The notes below the pieces were generated by a model. That model was not told the DNA's origin, did not search any database, and was given only the letters and a program-made list of their open reading frames with translations. From assembly GCF_003151075.1 (NCBI RefSeq), contig NZ_CP029482.1, forward strand, positions 5,270,001-5,334,000: 64,000 nt of DNA, written 5' to 3'. Both the position numbers and the translations under genes were made by a program. Source of the DNA: Pseudomonas sp. 31-12. Its GTDB lineage: Bacteria; Pseudomonadota; Gammaproteobacteria; Pseudomonadales; Pseudomonadaceae. This document shows, one piece after another, positions 53,264 through 62,897 of this stretch. Position 1 is the stretch's first letter, and each line of letters begins with the position of its first letter.

Positions 53264-54583
53264 TCAGTTCAGTTGCAACGTCTCGCTGAACTGACTGATC
53301 GCATCCACCACATGCCGTGAGCCCTGCTGAATCTCCAGAATCACCTCCCCCGCCTCGTTCGCCAGCTCCACCCCAAGTCCGGTTCGACTCAAGCTCGACT
53401 GCATGCTCGACACCGCGCTCAACGACAGATCGTGATTCTTGCGCACCACATCGACGATCTCCAGCGTCGCCTGGCTCGTGCGTGCCGCGAGGCTGCGCAC
53501 TTCATCGGCCACCACCGCAAACCCGCGCCCATGCTCCCCCGCCCGCGCCGCTTCGATGGCTGCGTTGAGCGCCAGCAAGTTGGTCTGGTCGGCGATGCCG
53601 CGGATGGTCTGTACGATGCTGCCGATGATGTCGGACTGTTTGCTCACCGCATCGATGCTGAGCGCGGCCTCGTTCAGATCCCGGGAAATGTCCTGAATGA
53701 TCTGCACGGTTTGCTGCACCACCTGAGAACCTTTCTGCGCGCAGGCATCATTCTGCACTGAAGTGCTGTGCGCCGACTCAGCAGCGGTTTGCAAAGTGGT
53801 CACTTGCTGGGTGATGTCGCTGGCAAACTTCACCACTTTGTATAGCCGGCCCTTGGCGTCGAACAAAGGGTTGTAAGAGGCTTCGAGAAAAACCGTATGG
53901 CCGTATTTGTCTTTGCGCTCGAAACGGTGCGAGTGATATTCGCCGCGATTGAGTGACGCCCAGAACGCCTTGTAAGCCTGCGACTCTGCTTCGGCGCGGT
54001 GACAAAACAGGCTGTGGTGCTGACCCACCACTTCGTTGAGCGAGTAATGCATCGTCTTGAGGAAGTTTTCATTGGCTGCGATGACTTTGCCTTCCGGGGT
54101 GAATTCGATCACCGCCATGGAGCGACCGATCGCGGCGAGCATGCTCTCTTCTTCATGTTCCTTGTAAACCCGGGCGGAGATGTCAGTGGCGACTTTGATC
54201 ACGCTTTTCACCTGGCGGTCGGGACCGAACACCGGCATGTAACTGGCTTCAAGCCAGATCTCTTTGCCTTTCTTGTTCAGCCGTAAAAAGGTGCCGCTGA
54301 CCGGTTCGCCCCGGGCCAGGTCTCGCCACAACTTCGCGTAAGCGTCGCTGCGGTAATACGTTTCTTCGCAAAAGATCCGGTGATGTTTGCCGCGCACTTC
54401 GTCGGCGCGGTAACCCATCACGCTGCAGAAGTTGTCGTTGGCCTCAAGCACGATACCGTCGGGAGTGAATTCAATCATCGCCATCGAACGACTGACAGCC
54501 GCCAACTTGGCATTGGCTTCGCTCAACGCGCCGCTGTAGCGTTCGATTTCCAGCAGGTCAGCCTTGTGATGTAGGTTAAACAT
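53264..54583 (-). CDS. Cytosolic PAS-PAS methyl-accepting chemotaxis protein (BdlA-like)
   Basis: 439 residues from ATG 54583 (AAAGGTG upstream). Two PAS domains in tandem: first about 30-145 ([43 protein letters not shown]), second about 150-270 ([22 protein letters not shown]). Signalling domain from about 300 with [20 protein letters not shown] and [15 protein letters not shown]. No membrane segments, as in BdlA, the biofilm-dispersal regulator of P. aeruginosa, which has the same order and close to this length. Sensing of oxygen or redox is likely. Confidence 0.85.
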   Translation of the reverse strand: MFNLHHKADLLEIERYSGALSEANAKLAAVSRSMAMIEFTPDGIVLEANDNFCSVMGYRADEVRGKHHRIFCEETYYRSDAYAKLWRDLARGEPVSGTFLRLNKKGKEIWLEASYMPVFGPDRQVKSVIKVATDISARVYKEHEEESMLAAIGRSMAVIEFTPEGKVIAANENFLKTMHYSLNEVVGQHHSLFCHRAEAESQAYKAFWASLNRGEYHSHRFERKDKYGHTVFLEASYNPLFDAKGRLYKVVKFASDITQQVTTLQTAAESAHSTSVQNDACAQKGSQVVQQTVQIIQDISRDLNEAALSIDAVSKQSDIIGSIVQTIRGIADQTNLLALNAAIEAARAGEHGRGFAVVADEVRSLAARTSQATLEIVDVVRKNHDLSLSAVSSMQSSLSRTGLGVELANEAGEVILEIQQGSRHVVDAISQFSETLQLN

Positions 54584-54944
54584 GGTCGTATCACCTTTAG
54601 CGCGCTCTTTTGAATGATGAAAGTTCTTTGGCCTTTCAACGGATCCGCCACATCGTTCCATGGAACAGGCACACGCGTTCCTCCACGGGAGGAAGTGTCA
54701 GGTGATCAATGATGTTCAATCGGAGAGTCCATGTAGCAACGCTCTTATCAAGACATCCTTCTCTTGATAGCCCGGGACCGGGCCAGCCCTGATGTTTTAA
54801 TAAGTCATTCCCTTAACCGCACAGCTCCTTGTTGCTCCGTGTCGGTGCCTTGGTTTGGGCACTCTTGCTGCGCCCTCTTCAAATGGCGAGCGACATGATT
54901 AGCTACGAGTCAGCTTAGCCAGCCACTTCAGGGACGCAAGGCCA
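54584..54944. other. Upstream region of the BdlA-like gene, no gene seen
   Basis: 361 bases. Two palindromes lie here: GTTCCATGGAAC (54655-54666) and TTCCTCC-ACG-GGAGGAA (54678-54694). They could be regulatory or mRNA-leader structures. I see no open frame I would support. Confidence 0.45.
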
Positions 54945-55841
54945 CTAGTCGGCCAGTATTGAGGACAAAATCGGTTCAGCGAGCATGTCCAGCAATGCCT
55001 GCACCGCTGGCGAGGTTTTTTTGTCGGGTGCGGCCACCAGGGCGAACTCGCGATGGATTCGCGGATGCACGGGCACCACGCGCAGGCCTTGGCGATTGCC
55101 CGGCAAGGTCATTTCCGGCACCAGGGTGACACCGATGTTTTCGCGCACCAGCGTGAACGCGCTGCTCCATTCACGGACCTCGACCCGCACATCACTCAAC
55201 TGCAAACCAGCCTCGGCGGCGAGGCTTCGTGCGTTGGTCGAGCAACCGCCCGTGGCCAGCACAAAAGGCTGTTCAGCCAACTCCGCAAGTGTCACGCCCT
55301 CCTCGTTCGAACGGCGGGCCAGCGGATGCCCGCCGGGCAGCACCGCCATCCACGCATCGCGCCCCAACCGTCCGGCATTGCGCTCGGGCGGCGGGTTCAA
55401 CACTACGCCGACATCGACCAGCCCGGCCCCGAGCAGGGCTTCCACTTCATCGTCGCTAACTTCCAGCGCTACCACTTGGATGCCGGGATACAGGCGATTG
55501 AACCGGCGCAACAGCGGCGGGAGAAAAGTCGCCAGCACCATGGGGAAACTGGCGAGGCGGATAGTCCCACGCTGGATATCTTTGGCGGCATCGACGGTGC
55601 TGCGAATGTTTTCCAGGGCGCCGAGCATCATGCGCGCCTGCTCGATGACTGGCAGGCCGATGGCTGTCGGCAGGGTCTGGCGATTCTCCCGGCTGAACAG
55701 CTGAACGCCGAGGGTGTCCTCGATCAACGCCAATGCCTGGCTGGCACCGGACTGGGTCATGCCGACCCGCTCGGCGGCCCGGGTGATGTTGCCGGTGTCC
55801 GCCACCGCCACCACCATTCGCCAGTGCATCAGATTCATCAT
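54945..55841 (-). CDS. LysR-family transcriptional regulator
   Basis: 298 residues. Helix-turn-helix: TGNITRAAERVGMTQSGASQALALIE. Effector domain begins GTIRLASFPMVLATF and contains VLNPPPERNAGRL. Divergent from the glutathione transferase gene at 55941, 99 bases away, its likely target. Confidence 0.88.
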   Translation of the reverse strand: MMNLMHWRMVVAVADTGNITRAAERVGMTQSGASQALALIEDTLGVQLFSRENRQTLPTAIGLPVIEQARMMLGALENIRSTVDAAKDIQRGTIRLASFPMVLATFLPPLLRRFNRLYPGIQVVALEVSDDEVEALLGAGLVDVGVVLNPPPERNAGRLGRDAWMAVLPGGHPLARRSNEEGVTLAELAEQPFVLATGGCSTNARSLAAEAGLQLSDVRVEVREWSSAFTLVRENIGVTLVPEMTLPGNRQGLRVVPVHPRIHREFALVAAPDKKTSPAVQALLDMLAEPILSSILAD

Positions 55842-55940
55842 GGCAGTAGCTTTCCTTATGGCAGCGCTCTGAAAGATTAATTTTACCGAGGGTGCCGCGC
55901 ACTATGACACTGGCGCAAATCCCTCACCAGAGCCCTGCCG

Positions 55941-56546
55941 ATGAAGTTGTATTACGCCCCGAACGCCTGCTCGCTGGCGCCGCACATTGTGCTTCGTGAA
56001 CTGGATTTGCCGTTCGAATTGATTCGCGTCGATAACCGCACCAAGACCACTGTCGCGGGTGATGACTTCCTGGCGATCAACCCCAAGGGTTACGTCGCAG
56101 CGTTACAACTTGAGAACGGCGAGGTGCTGACCGAAGGCCCGGCGATCCTGCAATACCTGGCGAACCTGCGCCCCGAGGCAAACCTGGCGCCGCTGATCGA
56201 CACGTTCGAGCGGGTGCGGTTGCAGGAGTGGCTGAACTTTGTCTCGACCGAGATTCATGGTGGCCTGGGCTGGCTGTTTAATGCCGGGTTTCCAGAGGAG
56301 GTGAAAGCGCTGATCAAGGCGAAGTTGTTCAAGCGGTTGGCAATGCTGAGCGAGACGCTGGAGCGCCAGGAGTATTTGATGGGTGATTTCAGCGTGGTTG
56401 ATGCGTATTTGTTTACGGTACTGCGTTGGGCACCACTGTTTGCGATTGATCTGGGCCAGTGGCCGGCCTTGGTGCGGTTTCAGGCCAGGATTGACCAGAG
56501 GCCAGCCGTCAAGGCGGCGTTGGCGGGTGAATCGGTATCGGTCTGA
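55941..56546 (+). CDS. Glutathione S-transferase, beta-class-like
   Basis: 201 residues. MKLYYAPNACSLAPHIVLREL carries Cys10 of beta-class enzymes next to the usual serine; INPKGYVAALQLENGEVLTEG is the cis-proline and ES-like segment. C-terminal domain ends QRPAVKAAL. Paired with a divergent LysR gene. Confidence 0.88.
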   Translation: MKLYYAPNACSLAPHIVLRELDLPFELIRVDNRTKTTVAGDDFLAINPKGYVAALQLENGEVLTEGPAILQYLANLRPEANLAPLIDTFERVRLQEWLNFVSTEIHGGLGWLFNAGFPEEVKALIKAKLFKRLAMLSETLERQEYLMGDFSVVDAYLFTVLRWAPLFAIDLGQWPALVRFQARIDQRPAVKAALAGESVSV

Positions 56547-56550
56547 AGCC

Positions 56551-56644
56551 CTTCGCGAGCAAGCCCGCTCCCACAGGTGATTTCGGGTGTTCACAAATAT
56601 TGTGTGCACAGGAGGCCCCTGTGGGAGCGGGCTTGCTCGCGAAT
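56551..56644. repeat. Paired inverted REP-type repeat ('GGGAGCGGGC' type)
   Basis: CTTCGCGAGCAAGCCCGCTC and inverted GAGCGGGCTTGCTCGCGAA around about 50 bases. Confidence 0.88.
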
Positions 56645-56681
56645 GCGGTAGCTCATGCACCGCAAAAACATCAGGTAACCA

Positions 56682-57695
56682 CTACAAACTCACGCTCACC
56701 TTCGTCGCCACTTCCTCCGGCACCCAGGCTTTCCAGATCTGCGGCTGATCGCGCAAAAACGCCTCGGCCACCTGACGCGGTTGCTGGCGTTTTTCACTCA
56801 TCTGCCCCAGCGTCTGGTTCAGCAGATCAATCGGGAAATCGACCTTTTCAAAGAACGCCACCAGGTCCGGGTACTGCGCCTTGAACGGCGCCGAGACGCC
56901 AATCGCCAGGCTCGCCGGCATCGAGCGCGTACCTTTAGGGTTTGGATTTTTCGCATCGGCCAAGGTCTTCCAGGCTTCGGCATCGAACGGCGGCTCGTCG
57001 AGCTTCACCAGTTTGAAACGGCCCAACAGCGGCGTCGGCGACCAGTAGTAGAACAGCACCGGTTTGCCGCGGCGGATCGACGAAGCGACTTCGGCATCCA
57101 GCGCCGCGCCGGAGCCGGTGCGGAAGTTGACGTAGCTGGCGGTCAGGTCATAGGCCTTGAGTTTCTGACTGTTGACGATCTCCGAGGTCCAGCCGGTCGG
57201 GCTGTTGAGGAAACGTCCGCGGCTCGGGTCTTCCGGGTCACGGAACACGTCCTTGTAACGGGCCAGGTCGGCAACGGATTTCAGCTCAGGAGCCAACGGT
57301 TTGATGCCGCGCTCGGGGTCGCCCTTGATTACGTATTCCGGCACCCACCAACCTTCGGTGGCGCCCTTGACCGTGTCGCCCACACCAAACACCTTGCCCT
57401 CGGCTGAGGCCTTGACCCACGCCGGACTGCGCCCGGCCCATTCCTCGCCGATCACCTGAATGTCGTTCTTGGCCAACGCCGCTTCGAGGCTGACGGTGCT
57501 GCCCGGCAAGGTATCGGTCGGGTAGCCGTAACCCTTCTCGACGATCAGCCGCAGGATTTCGGTGATCAGGCTTCCACTCTCCCAGGTGATGTCACCGAAG
57601 TGAATCGGGGCGGTTTTTTCGGCTGCCGGAACGTGGCTGGCCACCAGGCTCAGGGCCAGCAGCGAACTGCCGAGCAGGGTTTTGATTGATCTCAT
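56682..57695 (-). CDS. Glycine-betaine-type (ProX/OpuAC) ABC transporter substrate-binding protein
   Basis: 337 residues from ATG 57695. Signal peptide MRSIKTLLGSSLLALSLVASHVPA. The mature protein starts IHFGDITWESGSLITEI, the usual opening of glycine-betaine/quaternary-ammonium binding proteins, with VIGEEWAGRSPAW, EGWWVPEYVI and FYYWSPTPLLGRFKLVKL, which provide aromatic residues for a cation cage. No permease or ATPase gene is adjacent. The ATG overlaps the stop of the upstream ECF sigma gene (ATGA), so sigma and binding protein are made together. Confidence 0.85.
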   Translation of the reverse strand: MRSIKTLLGSSLLALSLVASHVPAAEKTAPIHFGDITWESGSLITEILRLIVEKGYGYPTDTLPGSTVSLEAALAKNDIQVIGEEWAGRSPAWVKASAEGKVFGVGDTVKGATEGWWVPEYVIKGDPERGIKPLAPELKSVADLARYKDVFRDPEDPSRGRFLNSPTGWTSEIVNSQKLKAYDLTASYVNFRTGSGAALDAEVASSIRRGKPVLFYYWSPTPLLGRFKLVKLDEPPFDAEAWKTLADAKNPNPKGTRSMPASLAIGVSAPFKAQYPDLVAFFEKVDFPIDLLNQTLGQMSEKRQQPRQVAEAFLRDQPQIWKAWVPEEVATKVSVSL

Positions 57696-58225
57696 GCGGA
57701 CCTCTGGGTCAAGTGTTGATTGGCGCTGTGCTGGGCGCACAAGGCGTGGGTGCGGGTCATGTAAACGCTGACCGAGCGTTGGGAAATACCCAGTTCGGCG
57801 GCGATTTGCGGGTAGGTCAGGCCGTCGACACGGGACATCAGGAACGTCGCCCGGACCTTGCCCGGTATGCGGTCGAGGGCGCGGTCCAGGCTCTTCAGGG
57901 TTTGGGATAGCTGCAGCAAATCCTCAGGCGAGCGTCCACCGACAAGGTCGGCCTGCTGCAGTTGTTCCAGGTGTTGGCGTTCCAGATCGCGGCGACGCCA
58001 GAGCTGATAAACCAGGCGACGGGCGATGGTGGTGAGCAAGGCGCGAGGTTCGCGGATGGGTGTCAGCGCTGGCGACTCGAGCAACTGTACGAAGGTTTCG
58101 GCGGCGATGTCTTCGACACTGGCGTTGGTGCCCAGATGTCGGCGCAAGCGTGCGCACAGCCACGGGTAATGAGCGCGGAACAATCCGCCTACGTTGTTTT
58201 GATGGGATGCGTCGGTGCCGGACAT
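57692..58225 (-). CDS. ECF-type RNA polymerase sigma factor (FecI-like)
   Basis: 177 residues. Region 2: EDIAAETFVQLLESP and PRALLTTIARRLVYQLWRRRDLER; region 4: DRIPGKVRATFLMSRVDGLTYPQIAAELGISQRSVSVYMTRTH in segments. This is the FecI-type iron-responsive group. FecI genes usually precede a fecR anti-sigma gene; here a glycine-betaine-type binding protein gene follows, overlapping by four bases. No FecR or TonB receptor gene is in the window. Confidence 0.88.
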   Translation of the reverse strand: MSGTDASHQNNVGGLFRAHYPWLCARLRRHLGTNASVEDIAAETFVQLLESPALTPIREPRALLTTIARRLVYQLWRRRDLERQHLEQLQQADLVGGRSPEDLLQLSQTLKSLDRALDRIPGKVRATFLMSRVDGLTYPQIAAELGISQRSVSVYMTRTHALCAQHSANQHLTQRSA

Positions 58226-58370
58226 AGAGGCTCCAAGGGTTGGGGGTCGCTGAATGTCCGGTGATCCGGTAACGCGGATCCTAGCAAGGAGCCTTATTCT
58301 TTAATAATACTTAAAATTCATTTTTATATTCTATTTAGGACTTTATATCAGTGATGCCTGATCTATCGCT

Positions 58371-58436
58371 TTCGCGGGCAAGCCACGCTCCCACAGGGTT
58401 CACCGACATCCTGTGGGAGCGTGGCTTGCCCGCGAA
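58371..58436. repeat. Close-paired REP-type hairpin
   Basis: TTCGCGGGCAAGCCACGCTCCCACAGG with inverted CCTGTGGGAGCGTGGCTTGCCCGCGAA separated by only 12 bases, giving a near-perfect 27-bp stem. It is the tightest REP pair in the window. Confidence 0.9.
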
Positions 58437-58448
58437 AAAATCTATCAG

Positions 58449-59240
58449 TCAACGCAACCGCCCATACCCCAACGCTTCAGCCTCCTGCTCGTAGTCGAGA
58501 ATGACTTGATAGTCGGCTTCGGTGGCGAGCAGCACTTCTTCCAGGCCGAGGATTTCCGCGACATCGGGCAGCTCGTTCAATGAGATGTTCATCACCTGCC
58601 GAAGCGCTTCAACCTGTTCATCGGTCTGCGTCAACGCCGTTATGAACGGCAAGGTCGGGCTGAACGCACTGCGGGCCACGACGCGCAGACCTGCGACTTC
58701 TTCGTCGGCATGCCGCGCCAGGTAGGCGAAGGTCACGCTGTCGATGGCCGCCAGGTCTGCACGTTCTTCACGCAGCCAACGCAGGCTTTCGCGGTGGCTG
58801 CCGCTGATGGCGACACTGGAAAAGAACTGCCCGTCGCGATGCAGCGGCGCCAAGCGGTGGCGCAACAGATTCATGCCGCTGTTGGAGTCTTGGCCATTGA
58901 TCACCCCGCGACTGCCGCGCAACTCAAGCAAGGTTCGCCGTGGGTCATCGGCGCGGCTCAGCAGCAGGCTGCAATGGTTGCCGCCATCGCTGTCGGGAAG
59001 TTCATAGCGCGGCCGACCGATGACCCGGACTTTGCCGCGCAAGGCGGTCATCAGCGGGTAGCCGCAGGTTTGGGTCAGCAGCACATCCGGCGATAACCAG
59101 AGTTCGGGCAGCGACAGGCCTTCGGCACTCAAACGGGAATGGCCCAGGTGATCGAGGATGCGCGAGAGCCAGCGTTCGTTCGCCGCGCGGATCGGCTCGG
59201 GGGCGACGTACATCAGGAGTTCAGCGAGGTGTTCAGTCAT
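58449..59240 (-). CDS. PhnD-like phosphate/phosphonate-type substrate-binding protein, cytosolic form
   Basis: 263 residues from ATG 59240 (GAAGA upstream; the frame is open 56 codons further but that part is REP sequence). LPELWLSPDVLLTQTCGYPLMTAL and the later GSHRESLRWLREERADLAAIDSVTFAYLA are typical of the PhnD/SsuA-like periplasmic-binding fold. There is no signal peptide. No transporter genes are near, so it may act as a stand-alone ligand sensor. Confidence 0.75.
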   Translation of the reverse strand: MTEHLAELLMYVAPEPIRAANERWLSRILDHLGHSRLSAEGLSLPELWLSPDVLLTQTCGYPLMTALRGKVRVIGRPRYELPDSDGGNHCSLLLSRADDPRRTLLELRGSRGVINGQDSNSGMNLLRHRLAPLHRDGQFFSSVAISGSHRESLRWLREERADLAAIDSVTFAYLARHADEEVAGLRVVARSAFSPTLPFITALTQTDEQVEALRQVMNISLNELPDVAEILGLEEVLLATEADYQVILDYEQEAEALGYGRLR

Positions 59241-59267
59241 CAAAATCTTCCAGGCAACAAGTAACCC

Positions 59268-59377
59268 TGTGGGAGCGGGCTTTTGTGGTGAGGGGGCTTG
59301 CCCCCGTTGGGTCGCGAAGCGGCCCCAAAAATGGGACTGCTGCGCAGTCCAACGGGGGCAAGCCCCCTCGCCACAAA
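59268..59377. repeat. Composite REP element: truncated 'GGGAGCGGGC' plus a complete 'GGCGAGGGGG' pair
   Basis: CCTGTGGGAGCGGGC (59268-59280) is cut off and joined to TTTTGTGGTGAGGGGGCTTGC, which pairs with GGGGGCAAGCCCCCTCGCCAC at the right. Two REP families are fused here, suggesting one inserted into the other. Confidence 0.75.
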
Positions 59378-59411
59378 GGCTCACTTCTACAGGTTCAGTG
59401 GCGTTCATGGA

Positions 59412-60353
59412 TCAGTGGAACGGATGCCTCGGGCTATCGATGGCTTTCACGCCATTCTCCCGCCACAACTGCCCATAACCCCGCACCAGAAACCCGCCGC
59501 TGCGCGCCAGCCATTGTTCGCGACGCGCGTGGTAGGCGCGTGGCAAGTCGTACCAGGGCAGGCCCGGCAAGTCGTGATGCACCAAGTGAAAATTCAGGTT
59601 CAGGAACAGCCAGCGCCACGGCCAGGCTGCTTCGTTGAGCACGGTGCGTTGCTCGGGTGCGGCGTGTGGGCGGTGTTCATAATAGGAGCGGATCATCGCA
59701 ACCGACAGCGCCGGCACGCTGATCAGCAACAGGTAATGCCAGACCGGCAGCACACTGTAGCGCGCGATGAACACCAGCATCAGCAGGGTCAGCCCGCCGT
59801 GGGTCAGCCACATCAACCACGCCTGCCGCTCACCGTGGATCAGCCGCTGCAGTTCTTCTTTCGCCAGTGCCAGCAGGGCCAGCGGCGCGCCGAGCATGAA
59901 GCGCCCGAGCACGGTTTTGTTCAGCCAGTGCAGGCCTTGCTCAAACAGTGAACGGCCCTGCCACTGCTCGGCCGTCAGGTAACGGCTTTCCGGGTCGCGA
60001 CCGGGCAAGGTCAGGTCTTCGTCGCGGTGATGCAGCAAATGGCTGTCGCGGTACAGGGTGTAGGGATACCAGACGGCGAACGGGGCGTAGCCGAGGACTT
60101 TGTTCAGCGATGTCCAACGAGTGGGATGCCCGTGAAGCAACTCGTGTTGCACCGACAACCAGAGCACCACCAGCGGGATCAGCAACACCGTGCTCCACCA
60201 GAGCCCCAGTCGATTGCTCCCCAGAACAATGCTGAACCAGCCGCCATACACGCCGATCAGCAACAGCCAGGTCGGCCACTCGGTGCGAGCGGTCAGGCGT
60301 TGGCGCAGGGTTTCGATTTCTTCTCGGTGGGCGGCATCGAAGTAATGGGGCAT
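59412..60353 (-). CDS. Membrane fatty acid desaturase family protein
   Basis: 313 residues from ATG 60353. Three histidine boxes for the di-iron centre: HELLHGH, HLLHHRD and HLVHHD. About four membrane segments (LLLIGVYGGWFSIVLG, TVLLIPLVVLWLSV, LLALAKEELQ less so, LTLLMLVFIARYS). Oxidises fatty-acyl or related lipid chains. Single gene. Confidence 0.88.
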   Translation of the reverse strand: MPHYFDAAHREEIETLRQRLTARTEWPTWLLLIGVYGGWFSIVLGSNRLGLWWSTVLLIPLVVLWLSVQHELLHGHPTRWTSLNKVLGYAPFAVWYPYTLYRDSHLLHHRDEDLTLPGRDPESRYLTAEQWQGRSLFEQGLHWLNKTVLGRFMLGAPLALLALAKEELQRLIHGERQAWLMWLTHGGLTLLMLVFIARYSVLPVWHYLLLISVPALSVAMIRSYYEHRPHAAPEQRTVLNEAAWPWRWLFLNLNFHLVHHDLPGLPWYDLPRAYHARREQWLARSGGFLVRGYGQLWRENGVKAIDSPRHPFH

Positions 60354-60423
60354 GGCGTTGCTCAGATCGGGGACCAGTCCCCTTCTGTGCAATGGCGCAG
60401 GGAAATCTTGCAGATTATTTGGT

Positions 60424-60450
60424 GATCGTTCCCAGAGCGTGGGAACGATC
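60424..60450. repeat. Hairpin repeat GATCGTTCCC...GGGAACGATC
   Basis: 10-bp perfect stem with a seven-base loop (AGAGCGT). Resembles a short dispersed palindrome common in Pseudomonas intergenic regions. It lies 14 bases downstream of the small basic protein gene on the minus strand and could end its transcript, but no T-run follows. Confidence 0.65.
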
Positions 60451-60463
60451 GATTAAAGCGGGA

Positions 60464-60574
60464 TCAATGACCGAACACATCCACCTTCTTGGCCTTCTTG
60501 TCTGCGCGCTTTTCATCGGCGGTTTTCGCCGGTTTCTTCTTTGCCGCTTTTTTTGAATCCATGCCTTTGGCCAT
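60464..60574 (-). CDS. Small basic protein, 36 residues
   Basis: ATG 60574 has GGAG eight bases upstream. The product starts MAKGMDSKKAAKKKPAK and ends KKAKKVDVFGH; about one third is lysine. An earlier in-frame ATG (60595) would add seven residues. Such very basic small proteins may bind nucleic acid. Conserved start context suggests it is real. Overlaps no other gene. Confidence 0.6.
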   Translation of the reverse strand: MAKGMDSKKAAKKKPAKTADEKRADKKAKKVDVFGH

Positions 60575-60677
60575 GATACGTACTCCACTCATACGGGATG
60601 TGAGATCAGGTATACACCTATCCCCGGCCGCGCGTTCTTTTATAATCGTCCGCTTTGCGCACCGACAGATCAAACCC

Positions 60678-61094
60678 ATGCCCGACACCCAGTACACCCT
60701 GCTCGCCGAGCCGTTATGGCCGCTGATGAACAAGTTTTATCGCGCCCACCAATCGTCGATGAAAGCCGTCCGTGATGCTCAGCGGTGGGTCGCCCGGCGC
60801 GACGAGATCATTGGCGCGCTGTGTCTGCGGCCGGTCTCGGGGGGGCATTGGTTAACGGGGTTGTTCATCGATCCGGCCTGTCGGGGACAGGGGATCGCGG
60901 CGGGGTTGATCGCCGAAGCGGTGCGCGGTCTCGACCAACCGGTCTGGCTGTTCTGCCACCCGGACTTGCGAGGCTTTTATGAACGCCGAGGATTTTCCTT
61001 CGATCCGCACATGCCCTACGCCATGATCGAACGCCTGAGCCGTTACGCGCGCAGCAAACCGATGATTGCCATGGGCCTGGATCCAGCCAGGTAA
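60678..61094 (+). CDS. GNAT-family N-acetyltransferase
   Basis: 138 residues from ATG 60678. Acetyl-CoA motif LFIDPACRGQGIAAGLIAEAV and FYERRGFSFDPHMPY at the C-terminal block. Divergent from the small basic protein gene. Substrate unknown. Confidence 0.85.
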   Translation: MPDTQYTLLAEPLWPLMNKFYRAHQSSMKAVRDAQRWVARRDEIIGALCLRPVSGGHWLTGLFIDPACRGQGIAAGLIAEAVRGLDQPVWLFCHPDLRGFYERRGFSFDPHMPYAMIERLSRYARSKPMIAMGLDPAR

Positions 61095-61120
61095 CTCACG
61101 CCAGCCTTTTGAAGATCATA

Positions 61121-61212
61121 GAGCGGGAGCGGGCTTGCCCGCGATGAGGCCTGTACATTCAACACGGATGTTGTCTGACAGATTGCTATCGCGGGCAAGC
61201 CCGCTCCCACAA
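61121..61212. repeat. Paired inverted REP-type repeat ('GGGAGCGGGC' type)
   Basis: GAGCGGGAGCGGGCTTGCCCG and inverted CGGGCAAGCCCGCTCCCAC around about 45 bases. Confidence 0.87.
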
Positions 61213-61232
61213 GGTCTTGCGGTGTCCAAAGC

Positions 61233-61772
61233 TTAGTCGTCGGCGTTAGGGTCAAGGTCCGGGAACATCACTTCGGTGAACCCGAATTTGCTGAAGTCGG
61301 TGATCCGCGACGGGTACAGCCGGCCGATCAGGTGATCGCATTCATGCTGTACCACCCGCGCATGGAATCCCTCGGCAATCCGCACAATCGGCTGGCCCTT
61401 GGGATCAAACCCTTCGTAGCGAATCTGCTGATAACGATCCACCGCCCCACGCAGGCCGGGCACTGACAGACAGCCTTCAAAGCCCTCCTCCATCACCGGG
61501 TTCAACGGCGTGATCAGCGGATTGATCAGGATGGTCTGCGGCACTGCTTCAGCGTCCGGATACCGTTCGCTGTGCTCGAAGCCAAAGATCACCAGTTGCA
61601 GATCAACACCTATCTGCGGCGCAGCCAGGCCAACGCCACCGACGCTTTCCATGGTCTGGAACATGTCGTCGATCAGTTGCCACAGCTCAGGGCTGTCGAA
61701 CATCTCAGCCGGAACCGGCGGGGCGATGCGCAGCAGGCGCTCATCGCCCATTTTCAGGATTTCACGGATCAT
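61233..61772 (-). CDS. def: Peptide deformylase
   Basis: 179 residues, normal length. Motif 1 [10 protein letters not shown], motif 2 EGCLSVPG and motif 3 QHECDHL supply the metal-binding Cys and two His and the catalytic Glu. It removes the formyl group from new N-termini. This is the stand-alone form, not beside fmt. Its ATG overlaps the end of the upstream yihY-like gene by four bases, so they are co-translated. Confidence 0.93.
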   Translation of the reverse strand: MIREILKMGDERLLRIAPPVPAEMFDSPELWQLIDDMFQTMESVGGVGLAAPQIGVDLQLVIFGFEHSERYPDAEAVPQTILINPLITPLNPVMEEGFEGCLSVPGLRGAVDRYQQIRYEGFDPKGQPIVRIAEGFHARVVQHECDHLIGRLYPSRITDFSKFGFTEVMFPDLDPNADD

Positions 61773-62725
61773 TTGGTGACTTCGTCAGTGGGGGTCTTGA
61801 TCGAGTGATCCCGACCCAACCCCGAAACGTGGTGTTTGGGTTCGTGGTCGAGTTCACCGGGGACTTTTTCGCCATCATTCTTGCCCTCGGTCGACATGTG
61901 TTCGATCACCGCATTCATCTCCGCGCCGAGCAGCAACACCGCCGCGGAAATATAGAAATAGAGCAACAGCACGATGATCGCGCCGATACTGCCATACATG
62001 GCGTTGTAGTTGGCGAACTCCTTGACGTACAGGCCAAAGCCCACGGAAGCGAGGATCCACACCACCACCGCCAGCACCGAGCCCGGGGTGATAAAACGAA
62101 ACTCCTGTTTGACGTCGGGCATGACGTAATAAATCAGCGCCACGGCGACCATCAGCAAAATCACCACCACGGGCCAGCGAACGATGGTCCACAGGGTCAC
62201 GATGAAATCTTCCATGCCCACTTGCGCAGCAATCCAGCCCATCAGTTGTGGCCCGAGCACCATGAGTGCGGCGGCGATCAGCAGCATTCCGGCGATGCCC
62301 ACCGTGTAGATAATCGACAGCGGAAAGCGCTTCCACGCGGGCCGGCCTTCGACCACGTCGTAGGCGGCGTTCATCGCGCTCATCATCAGCCGCACGCCGG
62401 CGGACGCGGTCCACAGGGCAATCACGATACCAATCGACAGCAAGCCACCCTTGGACTGCTGGAGTTGGTCGATCACCGGGTTTACCTGTTCCAGCGCCTG
62501 GGGCGGCAGGACCAGCTCGGATTGCAGGCGCAGCCAGGAGAAGAAGTCCGGCAGGTGCAGGAAACCGATCAGCGCGATGAGAAAAAGAATGAAGGGGAAC
62601 AGCGAGAACAGCATTTGATAGGCCAATGCCGAGGCATAGGTCGACATCTCGTCGTCGACGAACTCGGTGACCGTGCGCACCATGACACGGTGCAGGCGCA
62701 AGCCTTTCATGTGAGGGAAAAACAT
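61769..62725 (-). CDS. YihY/BrkB-family inner-membrane protein
   Basis: 318 residues from ATG 62725 (AAGGAG six bases upstream). About six membrane segments ([105 protein letters not shown]). [14 protein letters not shown] and [11 protein letters not shown] are BrkB-family signatures. A polar tail of about 40 residues. Function unclear. Overlaps def by four bases. Confidence 0.9.
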   Translation of the reverse strand: MFFPHMKGLRLHRVMVRTVTEFVDDEMSTYASALAYQMLFSLFPFILFLIALIGFLHLPDFFSWLRLQSELVLPPQALEQVNPVIDQLQQSKGGLLSIGIVIALWTASAGVRLMMSAMNAAYDVVEGRPAWKRFPLSIIYTVGIAGMLLIAAALMVLGPQLMGWIAAQVGMEDFIVTLWTIVRWPVVVILLMVAVALIYYVMPDVKQEFRFITPGSVLAVVVWILASVGFGLYVKEFANYNAMYGSIGAIIVLLLYFYISAAVLLLGAEMNAVIEHMSTEGKNDGEKVPGELDHEPKHHVSGLGRDHSIKTPTDEVTK

Positions 62726-62897
62726 TAGCGTCTCCTTTCGCCGCAAGATTGGGTTGAAGTCGAGGCGACTCAGGGGCCGTTTTCTACATCAAAGTAGCCT
62801 ACTTGGCGACTTTGAAACAATTTCCGTGTGCAAGTTCAGGCTGACACAAAAACGGCCATCCGTGGATGGCCGTGCATGTTGCTCGTCAAAGGCCGAA

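Noticed and set aside
59241..59408. N-terminal extension of the PhnD-like gene
   Set aside because: The extra codons are translated REP sequence.
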